From contig PLHW01000008.1 of NCBI GenBank assembly GCA_003139095.1, forward strand, positions 313,652-377,651: DNA of 64,000 bases. Reading direction: 5' to 3'. The notes beneath the pieces are model-generated. The model was not told where the DNA came from, made no database searches, and saw only the letters and a program-made list of their open reading frames with translations. Positions 42,558-51,692 of the stretch are shown here, piece after piece (within the stretch, counting starts at the first letter, position 1; every line of letters starts with the position of its first letter). The DNA comes from Acidobacteriaceae bacterium. Its GTDB lineage: Bacteria > Acidobacteriota > Terriglobia > Terriglobales > Acidobacteriaceae. The position numbers and the translations under genes are program-made.

Positions 42558-43790
42558 ATGAATTCAATCTATCGGAAAGGAAAGCACTCGGGCGTGGCCG
42601 CAATCGCGCTTGCCATGCTCGCCGCTGTGGTTCTATTGGCTGCGACTGCGATCCCCGCGCAGGCGCAGACCGAAACCGTACTCTATTCATTCCATGGCAG
42701 CCCGAGCGGCGGCCCGGACGGCGCCTATCCCTTGGCAGGCCCGCTTCTGGTGGGCACCACCCTCTACGGCACAACCTCGCAGGGCGGTTCCGCTGGCAAC
42801 GGTACCGTCTGGTCCGTGAGCACGACGACAGGCAAAGAGACGGTTCTGTACAGCTTCCAAGGCGAACCGAATGACGCGTGGGGTCCGTCGGGAGGACTGG
42901 CTTATTACAAGGGCAGCTTCTATGGCACTACCACCTACGGCCCGACCCAACCCCTGGGCGGACCCGGAACGGTTTTCAAGATCAGCAAGAGTGGTAAGAA
43001 ATACGTCGAGACTATTCTCCACGTCTTTACCGACGACCCGGACGGCGCGTATCCCAATTATGTCACTCCCGTTTTCGACAAGCAGGGCAATCTGTACGGC
43101 ACGACTTCCCAGGGCGGCCTGCAAGGAGGCAGCGGCATTGTGTTCAAGCTGGCTCCGGACGGCACGGAAACCGTGCTCTACAGCTTTAACCTCAATAACG
43201 GCGGCGCTTACAACCCGGAGAGCGGCGTGACCTTGGACAAAAAGGGCAACCTCTACGGCACCACGGCTTCGGGCGGCGAATATAGCTACGGCGTTCTGTA
43301 CGAAATCACCGCCGCCGGACAGTACAAGGTTCTCTACAACTTCACTGGTGGAGACGACGGATACCAGCCCTATAGTCCTCCCGTGCTCGATAAGAAAGGA
43401 AATCTCTGGGGCACCTCGGAGAATGGTTTCGGCTTCTACGGCACGGTGTATAAGTTCGACCCGAAGACCAGCCAAATGACCATCGTTCACACCTTCACTA
43501 GTGGCGCGGACGGTGCTTCACCCTGGGCAGGGGCGCTGGTTTTCGACAAAGAGGGCAATCTCTATGGCACAACTGCAGGCGGCGGCAACGGCGATTGCGG
43601 CAGCGGCGGCACTATCTACGAGCTAGCCCCAGAAGGCAACGAGACGATTCTCCACAGATTTAACTGCACACCCGATGGCCAGCAGCCGCTGGGAGGCGTG
43701 GTGTTCGACAAACTGGGCAACCTCTACACCACAACTGCCGCCGGCGGCGCTACCACCAATGGCGCGGTGATTAAGGTGACGCCCGAATGA
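42558..43790 (+). CDS. GloVer-repeat (choice-of-anchor tandem repeat) secreted protein
   Basis: 410 residues from ATG 42558, with GGAG at 42547-42550; an upstream in-frame extension from 42408 is not supported because it covers the dispersed repeat. Signal peptide: LAMLAAVVLLAATAIPAQAQ. The repeats, about 45-50 residues each, carry KKGNLYGTTASGG, KQGNLYGTTSQGG and KEGNLYGTTAGGG, followed by TVLYSF or IVHTFT strands. They form a propeller-like tandem array found mainly in acidobacteria and verrucomicrobia. The role is unknown; surface or cell-envelope placement is inferred. It sits 154 bp after the FG-GAP gene on the same strand. Confidence 0.9.
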   Translation: MNSIYRKGKHSGVAAIALAMLAAVVLLAATAIPAQAQTETVLYSFHGSPSGGPDGAYPLAGPLLVGTTLYGTTSQGGSAGNGTVWSVSTTTGKETVLYSFQGEPNDAWGPSGGLAYYKGSFYGTTTYGPTQPLGGPGTVFKISKSGKKYVETILHVFTDDPDGAYPNYVTPVFDKQGNLYGTTSQGGLQGGSGIVFKLAPDGTETVLYSFNLNNGGAYNPESGVTLDKKGNLYGTTASGGEYSYGVLYEITAAGQYKVLYNFTGGDDGYQPYSPPVLDKKGNLWGTSENGFGFYGTVYKFDPKTSQMTIVHTFTSGADGASPWAGALVFDKEGNLYGTTAGGGNGDCGSGGTIYELAPEGNETILHRFNCTPDGQQPLGGVVFDKLGNLYTTTAAGGATTNGAVIKVTPE

Positions 43791-44310
43791 ATGTAGCACC
43801 CTGAGCAGAACGTCGTGGTCGGGGAGCGAGAGCGGCATTCCGCCGCACTCGTTCCCCGCACCGCGAGATTCGCGTTCCCCTGGGTGAGAACATCGTAAGT
43901 GCAACACGAAACGAAATAGGCTGCGATCCGGTAAGGAAACGCATCCGGCGAATTAGAAGAGAATCGCTCGGCGAGATGAATTCGCCCTGACCACTAACTC
44001 AAGAAACGACTTCACCGCGTGCGGGGTCTCCTGGCGCGCGGTGCCGGAGCGCGGGGCGGGGTTCTCGCGCTCCGGGCTTTCTTCGTCACAATTGTCTCCC
44101 GGCGCGTCGATCGATCATTCATCGCGCGTGCCGCGGGCCGGAACTTGCGGGACGGAACTTCGAGAGAACTCGAAAAACTCGACAAAAGAAGTGGGAGCCA
44201 AACCGCAGCTCCCACCCAAGCGACAGAGGCGATATCACTCGTCTTGTAAGACTCCGTTTGTGGGGCAGAAGTTGCCCGCGTGTTCGATCTCCAGTCCGTA
44301 TCGAACTAGA
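43791..44310. other. 520-bp intergenic region with two perfect hairpins
   Basis: No gene was found here. CCGGAGCGCG (44044-44053) is a perfect partner of CGCGCTCCGG (44066-44075), a 10-bp stem with a 12-nt loop. GTGGGAGC (44191-44198) pairs with GCTCCCAC (44208-44215), an 8-bp stem. Neither is followed by a clear T-run. The region could hold a structured RNA or terminator/REP-like remnants. Confidence 0.45.
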
Positions 44311-45195
44311 ATGGATGCAGTGCCCGTCGCCGCCCAATCCGCGATTGAAGAACTCCACCTTCCTCTTGCCGGAGGCCGCATGCGTTATCTCAAGTGCGGC
44401 TCCGGGCCGCCGCTCATTCTTGTTCACGGTTTGTTGGGCTACGCATTCTCGTGGCGATTCACGATGCCGGCGCTGGCCCCGTATGCCACGGTCTATGCCA
44501 TCGACAACCTCGGGGCTGGCCTTTCGCCGGCAGCGGATTCGCTGGACTACACGATGCGCGCCACAGCCGAGCGACTGCTTCAGTTTGCCGACGCAATGGG
44601 TCTGACCGATTTTGACCTGCTGGGCACCTCGCACGGCGGAGCGGTGGCCATGATGGCGGCCGCGATCTGCGCCGATTCAAAGAAGACGGAACGGCCCGCG
44701 CCGGGCATCAACCGCCTCATCCTGGTCGCGCCCGTGAATCCATGGTCGCCGCACGGCAAGAGCCTGGCGCCGTTTCTCGTTAGTCCGGTCGGTTCGATCA
44801 TATTCCGCAACACTATCGAACGCTATCGCGTACTCGACTACCTGTGGCTGCGGCGATTGTTTGGCGACGGCGGGAAAATTCCTTCCGACTCGCTCGAGGG
44901 CTATCGCATTCCGGTGCGGCAGAATCGGGGCTTCGAGCACGCAGAGCAGATATTGAAGACTTGGACTGCCGATCTCGCCGACCTCGAATCGATCCTGCCG
45001 AAGATCCGCGACTATCGTACGCTGCTGGTTTGGGGAACCAGGGATCGCGCCGTTCACTTTTCCTCCGCCGAGCGCTTGCGGCAGAATTTTCGCGATGCGC
45101 AGCTCGTGGCATTCAAGGGAGTCGGCCATCTTGCCTACGAAGAATGCCCCACAGAATTCAACCGCGCGCTGATCGACTTTCTCACCACACCCTAA
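44311..45195 (+). CDS. Alpha/beta-hydrolase
   Basis: 294 residues from ATG 44311; the frame upstream overlaps the hairpin region and has no homology pattern. Motifs: LILVHGLLGYAFSWRF (oxyanion), LLGTSHGGAVAMM (nucleophile Ser in GTSHGG), LVWGTRDRAVHF (Asp) and FKGVGHLAYEECP (His), so the catalytic triad is complete. The most similar groups are epoxide hydrolase or ester hydrolases of the HGxxG...GxSxG type. No membrane segment or signal peptide. The substrate is unknown. Confidence 0.88.
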   Translation: MDAVPVAAQSAIEELHLPLAGGRMRYLKCGSGPPLILVHGLLGYAFSWRFTMPALAPYATVYAIDNLGAGLSPAADSLDYTMRATAERLLQFADAMGLTDFDLLGTSHGGAVAMMAAAICADSKKTERPAPGINRLILVAPVNPWSPHGKSLAPFLVSPVGSIIFRNTIERYRVLDYLWLRRLFGDGGKIPSDSLEGYRIPVRQNRGFEHAEQILKTWTADLADLESILPKIRDYRTLLVWGTRDRAVHFSSAERLRQNFRDAQLVAFKGVGHLAYEECPTEFNRALIDFLTTP

Positions 45196-45350
45196 ACCCC
45201 GCGCACTCTCTCGAAAATAGAAATTGTCTTGTACGCCCGAGTGCCCGGTGGTTAGAGCCGTTGACCGACAGCCGATCCTGCAACTCTTGCCCAACCTGCT
45301 ACTCTCTACTATCGCGGGCCTGACGCTGTCGGCCCGGCTTTTGCCAAACC

Positions 45351-45953
45351 GTGCACCTTCTTCACCACCTGCGCGACTTCGTCCTCAACTACGGATACTG
45401 GGCCGTCGCCGTGGCCCTGCTCGCCGAGCATGCCGGCATCCCGGTGCCGGGAGAGAGCACGCTTCTCGTGGCCAGCTTCCTCGCCTACTCCGAGCATCGT
45501 CTGCAAGTCGGATGGCTCGTGTTCATCGCCACCTGTGCCTGCGCCCTCGGAGGCGTCTTCGGCTACGCGCTCGGCTACTTTGGCGGACGGCCGCTGGTCG
45601 AGCGCTACCAGAATTTCTTCCGCATTCCGTCGCACGCACTTGATCGCGGCGAGTTGCTCTTCGCCCGATATGGCGCGAGCACAGTTTTTTTCGCGCGCTT
45701 CATCTTCGGAATGCGCGTCGTCATCGGCCCGCTCGCCGGAGTGCTCCACATGCCGCGCCGCCGCTTTGTCGTGTTCAACTTTCTCGGCGCCGCCGCCTGG
45801 GCCGCCCTGATCTCGTCCGCCGGATATTTCTTCGGCCATCACTGGTCAACACTGGTCCGCACGGTTTCGCGAGTCAACGTCGCCGCTGGACTGGTGGCCG
45901 CCGGAGTGGTGGTGTATTTCCTATGGCGGCGCCGGCGCTCCTCGCAAATCTAA
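45351..45953 (+). CDS. DedA family membrane protein
   Basis: 200 residues from GTG 45351. Features are those of the DedA/VTT family: AEHAGIPVPGESTLLVASFLA, GGVFGYALGYFGGRPLVERY, FARFIFGMRVVIGPLAGVLHM and a C-terminal hydrophobic helix. Family knowledge: undecaprenyl-phosphate or lipid translocation and acid/drug tolerance. The conserved Glu in VPGE and the Arg residues in FARF...MRVV are present. It lies in the same direction as the preceding alpha/beta-hydrolase gene after 155 bp. Confidence 0.9.
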   Translation: MHLLHHLRDFVLNYGYWAVAVALLAEHAGIPVPGESTLLVASFLAYSEHRLQVGWLVFIATCACALGGVFGYALGYFGGRPLVERYQNFFRIPSHALDRGELLFARYGASTVFFARFIFGMRVVIGPLAGVLHMPRRRFVVFNFLGAAAWAALISSAGYFFGHHWSTLVRTVSRVNVAAGLVAAGVVVYFLWRRRRSSQI

Positions 45954-45976
45954 AGGCGATAACAGCGCAACGAGGC

Positions 45977-46675
45977 CTACTCCGATCCTTTCACCCAATA
46001 CGCGTCCGGCTCCTTGTACAGCAGGCCGAGTGAAACGCGCTCGTCGCTGTCTTTGGCAAAGTAGTGGCCGCTGTGGGAGAAGCTGCTCTTCGCCACAAGG
46101 TAGTAATGCCCACTAGCCACAAAAAGGTCGGCATACGGCTGCTTGTACGAGAAAACATTTTCGCGGTGATGGTAGGACCGCTTATGACGCTGCGCCGGAT
46201 CGAAATCCACGATCGCAAGAAAGCCGCCGGGCTTTAATACCCGATCAGCTTCGGCAATCGCCGCAAACAGTTTGTCGCGGTCAACGAGGTAAAGGCAGAA
46301 GGCGAAGTACACCAGGTCAAATTCGCCGTCCTTATAGGGGAGCGAATCCGCGGTGCCAACTTGCAGTGCCAGGTTCGTCGCGCCGCTGCGAGACAGCCGC
46401 TCATTCCCATCCCTGACCGCCTTCGAAGATGGGTCAATTCCCTTCCCCGATGCCCCGAAATACTTGCACAGGTATTCGAGTTTCATTCCGCTGGAGCAGC
46501 CAATCTCGAGCACGCCCTTAATTTCGGCGCGGAAGGACGAGAGCGCTTCACACAACAATTTTTCCGCGTGACGTTGCTCTTCGTTCCCGAACGCCGATTT
46601 GTTTCGCTCGTAGTAGTTGTCGCCTTCTCCCGTGACAAAAATCTCGGTTTGACTGCTGCGGTTGGTAATTTTCAT
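45977..46675 (-). CDS. SAM-dependent class I methyltransferase
   Basis: 232 residues from ATG 46675. SAM-binding motif: VLEIGCSSGMKLEYLCKYFG (motif I), then GIDPSSKAVRDGNE (acidic residue binding the ribose), VGTADSLPYKDGEFDLVYFAF (motif II/III), and RVLKPGGFLAIVDFDPAQ. It is a Methyltransf_11/25 type enzyme. It has no signal peptide. The substrate is not evident. It is convergent with the DedA gene, 23 bp away. Confidence 0.88.
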   Translation of the reverse strand: MKITNRSSQTEIFVTGEGDNYYERNKSAFGNEEQRHAEKLLCEALSSFRAEIKGVLEIGCSSGMKLEYLCKYFGASGKGIDPSSKAVRDGNERLSRSGATNLALQVGTADSLPYKDGEFDLVYFAFCLYLVDRDKLFAAIAEADRVLKPGGFLAIVDFDPAQRHKRSYHHRENVFSYKQPYADLFVASGHYYLVAKSSFSHSGHYFAKDSDERVSLGLLYKEPDAYWVKGSE

Positions 46676-46744
46676 TCCGATATCCCCGACTTCTGCCGTC
46701 CTGGCCTCTGATGTCGCTTAATCTTTGTGTTTTTGCGGTTCAAG

Positions 46745-46778
46745 ATTTTCTCCGTGACTCTGCGCCTCTGTGGTGACC
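46745..46778. repeat. CACAGAG-type dispersed repeat, copy 2
   Basis: Read on the minus strand, it contains CACCACAGAGGCGCAGAGTC and then ACGGAGAAAATC. It matches the repeat at 25224-25253 in the opposite orientation. It lies upstream of the methyltransferase gene in a 247-bp spacer that shows no gene. Confidence 0.5.
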
Positions 46779-46922
46779 AAGGCAAATTAGAACACGTCCC
46801 GCGCCCCCTGCGATTGACTTAGCATCGCATCCTGCCTACCATAGCCGGACACATGATGTTGAGCGGTTTTCCGGGGATAGCCGGCTGTGTCGGCCGATAC
46901 GCGATGCAAAGGAGCCTGCGCC

Positions 46923-47261
46923 ATGATGGAAATTCAAACCAGAAATGTTGATCCCGACATCGTCATTCTGGCGATCACGGGAAGACTCACCATGGGACGC
47001 AATTGCAAACAACTGGAGTGGTCGACCGATTCGCTCGTCCGTGAGAAAAAGACGAAAGTCGTGTTCGATCTCAGCGGCGTCACCCACATAGACAGCACCG
47101 GCATCGGCATCATCGTGATGTCGGCTGGACAACTCAAAAAAGCCGGCGGCGACCTCCGCGTCTGCGCCCAGGGCCACGTCGAAGAGATCCTGAAAATGAC
47201 GAATGTCGACAAAGTCGTCGGTCTGCATCCAAACATCGACGCGGCGTCGAACTGGAGTTAG
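46923..47261 (+). CDS. STAS-domain anti-sigma factor antagonist
   Basis: 112 residues from ATG 46923, with AAGGAG at 46909-46914; a second ATG follows at once. Single STAS domain with MEIQTRNVDPDIVILAITGRL, VFDLSGVTHIDSTGIGIIVM and LRVCAQGHVEEILKM. The Ser in HIDSTGIG is the predicted phosphorylation site controlling binding to an anti-sigma kinase of the RsbW/SpoIIAB type. No partner kinase or sigma factor lies next to it. Confidence 0.88.
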   Translation: MMEIQTRNVDPDIVILAITGRLTMGRNCKQLEWSTDSLVREKKTKVVFDLSGVTHIDSTGIGIIVMSAGQLKKAGGDLRVCAQGHVEEILKMTNVDKVVGLHPNIDAASNWS

Positions 47262-47306
47262 ACCACGGCGCGCGGAAATATGGATTGATTTCAAACGACT
47301 ACGGCC

Positions 47307-48509
47307 CTAGTCCGCCGCGTGCGCCTGCTCCCGCCCGCCCAGCACCGCCAGGCCTTTGTCGAGATCGGCGATGAGATCCTCGACATTCTCAATTCCCACC
47401 GACAGCCGGATCATCTGCTCCGTCACGCCCATTTTCTGCCGCAGTTCCGGCGCGATCATGGCATGCGAGGTCAGCACGGGAATTGACACCAGCGACTCCA
47501 CTCCGCCCAGGCTCGGTGCCAGCGTGAATAGCGTCAGCGCCTCGGCCACGCGGCAACCGTCGGCGCCGCTACCGGCGACTTCGAAGCTCAGCACTCCGCC
47601 CGCCCCCGCCATCTGCTTCTTCGCCAGTTCGTACTGCGGATGTCCCAGCAGCATCGGATAGTGTACGCGCGCCACCTTGGGATGCTTGCTCAGATACTCT
47701 GCGATCCGCAGCGCGCTCTGGTTCTGCCGTTCCACGCGCACGGCCAGCGTCTTCACGCCGCGCAGCAGCAAAAAGGCCGCGTGCGGGTCCATGCAGCACC
47801 CCAGCGTCGTGCGCACCGCGTGTATTTCTTCGATCAACTCGCGGCTGCCCGCCACAATGCCGCAGATCAAATCCGCGTGTCCGCCAAAATATTTCGTCCC
47901 CGAGTGCAGCACCAAATCGATGCCCCACTCCGCCGGCCGGCAATTGATGGGCGTGCTGAAGGTCGAGTCAATCGTGGAAGTCAGCTTGTGTGTGCGCGCC
48001 AGCGCGGCAATTTTTTCCAGGTCCACCACGCGCACCATCGGGTTGGTTGGCGACTCCACGTGCAAAATTCGCGTATTTGGCCGGATCGCGCGTTCGTGCT
48101 GCTCGATGTCGTTCGTATCCACGAACGTCGTTTCCACTCCCATCTTCGGCAGCCACTGCGACAAAAATTTCGTGACCCCGCCATAAATGTCGCGCTGCGC
48201 CACGATGTGGTCTCCCGCCTTCACCAGCGCCAGCACCGTGCTCGTAATCGCCGCCATGCCCGACGAAAATACCAGCGCCGCATCCGTCCCCTCCAATTCG
48301 GCAATCGCGTTTTCGACCACGGTGTGGGTGGGATTGCCGTAGCGCGTGTAGAAGTGGTCGGTCGGAGTCACCCGCAGTTGTTCCTGGTTGTCCGTGACCT
48401 CGAAGGTCGAGGTCTGGTAAATGGGCGTCGCCAGCGGTCCGCTCTTTTTGTGCAGGTCGGTGCCCGCGCGCACAGCTTCGGTTTCCTGACGGAATTGGTG
48501 CTTCTTCAT
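47307..48509 (-). CDS. PLP-dependent trans-sulfuration enzyme, cystathionine gamma-synthase-like
   Basis: 400 residues from ATG 48509, with GAGGAT upstream as ribosome site. Cys/Met-metabolism PLP family: TSTFEV, TRYGNPTHTVVENAIAELEG, VFSSGMAAITS, ESPTNPMVRVVDL, and LVLHSGTKYFGGHADLICG with the PLP lysine. SLGGVESLVSIPVLTSHAMI closes the active site. It could act as cystathionine gamma-synthase, O-acylhomoserine sulfhydrylase or lyase. Because threonine synthase and homoserine kinase genes lie 700-2,200 bp away on the other strand, a role at the methionine branch from homoserine is likely but not proven. Confidence 0.88.
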   Translation of the reverse strand: MKKHQFRQETEAVRAGTDLHKKSGPLATPIYQTSTFEVTDNQEQLRVTPTDHFYTRYGNPTHTVVENAIAELEGTDAALVFSSGMAAITSTVLALVKAGDHIVAQRDIYGGVTKFLSQWLPKMGVETTFVDTNDIEQHERAIRPNTRILHVESPTNPMVRVVDLEKIAALARTHKLTSTIDSTFSTPINCRPAEWGIDLVLHSGTKYFGGHADLICGIVAGSRELIEEIHAVRTTLGCCMDPHAAFLLLRGVKTLAVRVERQNQSALRIAEYLSKHPKVARVHYPMLLGHPQYELAKKQMAGAGGVLSFEVAGSGADGCRVAEALTLFTLAPSLGGVESLVSIPVLTSHAMIAPELRQKMGVTEQMIRLSVGIENVEDLIADLDKGLAVLGGREQAHAAD

Positions 48510-48704
48510 ACCATCCTCTTCAATACGATGATTCTTCAAACGACCACTTTTTATTCGATCTTCCCGGGGTGAAACTCGAACCGTCCAAGCTCTAGGGTAT
48601 ATGGCGTCGCAAGCTCGAGGCAATGAGCAGGAACGCAGTCGGATCGGCCTGCACCGCGTGTAGACTGAGGGAGACCTAGATTTTCTCATCTTCCTCCAAA
48701 TTTT

Positions 48705-49178
48705 ATGAAAGACTCGAAAACCAGTTCGCGCTCCCGAAAGAAATCCAAGCCCAAGCCCGCACCTAAGCGGACAAGCAAACTCGGCAAAGTTGCCCTCACC
48801 GGCACCGTGGCAAAACGGCGGCGCAAAGGCGAACTCCGTCACATTCTCTGGAGTTCCATTCCCGTCGAACCTCTGAACTCTCTGCTCGGCCGCCAGTTAA
48901 TCGTAGGTCAAGATCTCATGCTGGCGCGCGTTCTGCTCAAGAAAGGATGCGTTGTGCCCGAGCACAGCCATCCCAACGAGCAGATCACCTACATTCTTGA
49001 GGGCGCTCTGAAGTTTTGGATTGGCGGGGAAATCATCGTCGTGAATGCGGGTGAGGTTTTAACCATCCCGCCCAATCTGCCGCACAAAGCCGAGGCGCTC
49101 GCCGATACCGTCGATCTCGATGTCTTCCATCCGCCGCGCGCCGACTGGATGAGCGGCAGCGACGCGTATTTGCGGTAA
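48705..49178 (+). CDS. Cupin domain protein with basic N-terminus
   Basis: 157 residues from ATG 48705. Residues 1-45 are unusually rich in Lys, Arg, Ser and Pro (SRSRKKSKPKPAPKRTSK). Residues ~60-150 form a cupin: ARVLLKKGCVVPEHSHPNEQ (metal-binding His, His, Glu) and LTIPPNLPHKAEAL with the second-motif His. Such single-domain cupins bind a metal or small molecule; no reaction can be given. It is followed after 18 bp by the threonine synthase gene, so the pair may form an operon. No ribosome site of good quality. Confidence 0.8.
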   Translation: MKDSKTSSRSRKKSKPKPAPKRTSKLGKVALTGTVAKRRRKGELRHILWSSIPVEPLNSLLGRQLIVGQDLMLARVLLKKGCVVPEHSHPNEQITYILEGALKFWIGGEIIVVNAGEVLTIPPNLPHKAEALADTVDLDVFHPPRADWMSGSDAYLR

Positions 49179-49196
49179 ACTCATAGCGACTTGACC

Positions 49197-50567
49197 GTGC
49201 CTGTCGTCGAAACTTCCGCCCGTCTCCGCTGCATCGCGTGCGGCGCAACGCCCCACTCGGCCGCCGCGGACTTTCGCTGCACGGCATGCGGCGATCTTTT
49301 GGAATTTCACCTCGCACCGCCGCCCGTCTCCAACCCCGAGGACCTCAAAGCTCTGTGGCTGGGCCGCCGCACATCGCCCGGCACAGCACTGCCCAATTCC
49401 CTTGACCAGAGCGGCGTCTGGCGCTTTCGCGAACTCCTGCCAGTCATCGGCGCTGAGAACGTTATCACGCTCGCTGAGGGCAATACTCCGCTCTATCACC
49501 TGCGCCGCTGCGCGCAAGCCGTGGGAGTCGATCATCTCTATGCGAAGCACCAGGGCATGAATCCCACGGCATCGTTCAAAGACACTGGCATGACCGTTGC
49601 CGCCTCCGCCGCGCTGGAAGCGGGTTTCCGCTGGGTCGCGTGCGCCTCTACCGGCAACACCTCGGCCTCCATGGCCGCCTACGCCTCGCGCGGAAATATG
49701 CGGAGCCTGGTGCTCATTCCGGACGGGAAAATTTCCTGGGGCAAGCTCTCGCAATCCCTCGACTACGGCGCGCTCACCTGCCAACTCCGCACCGACTTCG
49801 ACGGCTGCGTGCGCATTCTCAACGAACTCGTTCGGCAGAAGCCCGTCTACCTGCTCAACTCCGTCAATCCCTATCGCATCGAAGGCCAGAAAACCGCCGC
49901 CATCGAATTGCTCGAACAACTCGCCTGGCAGCCGCCCGACCACATCATCGTGCCCGGCGGCAATCTGGGCAACAGTTCCGCCATCGGCAAAGCGCTGGTG
50001 GAATTGCGCGATCTCAACCTGATCCTGCGCCTGCCGAGGCTCTCTATCATTCAGGCCGAAGGGGCGAACCCGTTTTATCGCTGCGTGTGCGAATTGGGTG
50101 ACGGCGAACTTGAATCGGCGAAGCTGGAGCCGGTCAGTGCCGATACCCTCGCAACGGCAATTCGCATCGGCAATCCCGCATCCTGGAAAAAAGCGCTGCG
50201 CGTGCTTCGCGCCACCGGCGGCGAAGTCGAGCAGGTAACCGACGTGGAGATCGCCGAGGCTAAAGCCGAAATTGGCGCCGACGGCATTGGCTGCGAACCC
50301 GCCTCCGCCGTCACTCTCGCCGGCCTGAAGAAACTGCGCGCCCGCGGCTTCGTCAAGCCCGGCGAATTCGTAGTCCTCATCCTGACCGGCCATTTGCTCA
50401 AAGACCCCGACTTCACAATAAAATTCCACCGCGGCGATTTATTTGAGGGAACCTCGGAGGAGCGCCATGCCATCCAGACAAAATCGCTCCAGCGTGCCCC
50501 GATCGTCCTCGACGCCACTCTGAGCGCGGTCGTCGGCGCTCTCGACGCCGCCGAGACTACCCCATAG
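49197..50567 (+). CDS. thrC: Threonine synthase
   Basis: 456 residues from GTG 49197 (TTG 49191 is an alternative). The N-terminus has a zinc-ribbon with CIAC and CTAC pairs (Cys12, 15, 28, 31), as found in many threonine synthases of this type. PLP enzyme core: GNTPLYHLR, GMNPTASFKDTGMT (PLP Lys), STGNTSASMAAYASRG, and VPGGNLGNSSAIGKAL (phosphate-binding loop). It converts O-phosphohomoserine to threonine. The gene for homoserine kinase follows after 157 bp, which supports the assignment. Confidence 0.93.
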   Translation: MPVVETSARLRCIACGATPHSAAADFRCTACGDLLEFHLAPPPVSNPEDLKALWLGRRTSPGTALPNSLDQSGVWRFRELLPVIGAENVITLAEGNTPLYHLRRCAQAVGVDHLYAKHQGMNPTASFKDTGMTVAASAALEAGFRWVACASTGNTSASMAAYASRGNMRSLVLIPDGKISWGKLSQSLDYGALTCQLRTDFDGCVRILNELVRQKPVYLLNSVNPYRIEGQKTAAIELLEQLAWQPPDHIIVPGGNLGNSSAIGKALVELRDLNLILRLPRLSIIQAEGANPFYRCVCELGDGELESAKLEPVSADTLATAIRIGNPASWKKALRVLRATGGEVEQVTDVEIAEAKAEIGADGIGCEPASAVTLAGLKKLRARGFVKPGEFVVLILTGHLLKDPDFTIKFHRGDLFEGTSEERHAIQTKSLQRAPIVLDATLSAVVGALDAAETTP

Positions 50568-50724
50568 CAATTCTCCGCGTATTCGTGTATAAGACACAGT
50601 TTCAATGTGTTGGCGACCCGAGAGCGCGCCGCGGCCCTCAAAACCAGTAAAAAAATGCTGGTAAATCCCTTAGTTTCAAGATATTGACCCGGCCTCGCCG
50701 CCAACGCTTGATCGCCAATTCACT

Positions 50725-51687
50725 ATGCCATCACGTCCCATTTCGGCTGGCCGCTCCATACGCCTGGCATTGCCGGCGACTTCGGCCAACCTCGGCCCCG
50801 CCTTCGATGCCGCGGCCCTCGCGCTCGATTTCTATCTCCGTCTTCGGGCCGAGCGCGCCCCCGATTTCTTCGTTACCGCCGAGGGCCGCGACGCTCAGAT
50901 TTGCAGCCGCATGGAAAATCACCTCATCGTCACAACCTATTGTGAGGTGCTGGACTCGGAGAATCGCAAGGTTGCGCCCTTGCGCATTCACATCGAAAAC
51001 GAGATTCCCATTGGCCGAGGCTGTGGCTCCTCGGCCGCCGCGCGTCTTGCCGGCATCGCGCTGGCCGTGCACTTCGGCCATCTGCGCTGGAAGGATGATC
51101 GCATCGTCGGCGAGGCCTCGATGCGCGAGCACCACCCCGACAACGCCGCCGCCTGCTGGATGGGCGCACTGACCGTGGCCCGCATGGCGAACCAGGTTCA
51201 AGCGCAAGTGTTTGAGGTGAAGCCGAAAGGCAAATGGCCGCTACTGCTGGCCGTGCCAGAGAATCCGCTCTCCACCGAGCAAGCCCGCCGCGCGCTGCCT
51301 TTTCAGTATTCGCGCGCCGATGCCGTCACCAACATTCAGAATTCCATGCTGCTACTCTCGGCGCTCGCCAACGGACGCCCGGATCTGCTGCCATCGGCGC
51401 TCGAAGACCGCCTGCACCAGCCCTATCGCGCGCCGCTCTGCCCGCTGCTGCCCGCGCTCAAAGAGTTGACCGGCGAGACCGGCATATTCGGCGCCGCGCT
51501 GAGTGGTGCCGGTCCTTCGGTGCTCGTCTTTCTCGATCCCAAAGTTTCACCGGCGAAAACAAAACAGCGCATCGCTGCCCACCTGGTCAAGCGGCGCCTG
51601 CAAGCCGAACTTCATCTCACGACGATCGCCACCCACGGCGGCCGCGACGGCGGCGACTGGCGCAAATATCACGGCAGCAAGAAGTAA
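50725..51687 (+). CDS. thrB: Homoserine kinase
   Basis: 320 residues from ATG 50725. GHMP-kinase fold: LALPATSANLGPAFDAAALAL at the N-terminus, EIPIGRGCGSSAAARLAGIA as the ATP-binding loop, HHPDNAAACWMGAL, and FGAALSGAGPSVLVFL near the C-terminus. It phosphorylates homoserine to give the substrate of the threonine synthase encoded just upstream. The 157-bp spacer between them (50568-50724) contains a small CCAGTAAAAAAATGCTGG-like symmetry and no gene. A palindromic repeat follows directly after the stop codon. Confidence 0.93.
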   Translation: MPSRPISAGRSIRLALPATSANLGPAFDAAALALDFYLRLRAERAPDFFVTAEGRDAQICSRMENHLIVTTYCEVLDSENRKVAPLRIHIENEIPIGRGCGSSAAARLAGIALAVHFGHLRWKDDRIVGEASMREHHPDNAAACWMGALTVARMANQVQAQVFEVKPKGKWPLLLAVPENPLSTEQARRALPFQYSRADAVTNIQNSMLLLSALANGRPDLLPSALEDRLHQPYRAPLCPLLPALKELTGETGIFGAALSGAGPSVLVFLDPKVSPAKTKQRIAAHLVKRRLQAELHLTTIATHGGRDGGDWRKYHGSKK

Positions 51688-51692
51688 GCTTG

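Noticed and set aside
44044-44215. Intrinsic terminators
   Set aside because: The hairpins are perfect but lack a T-run in either direction.
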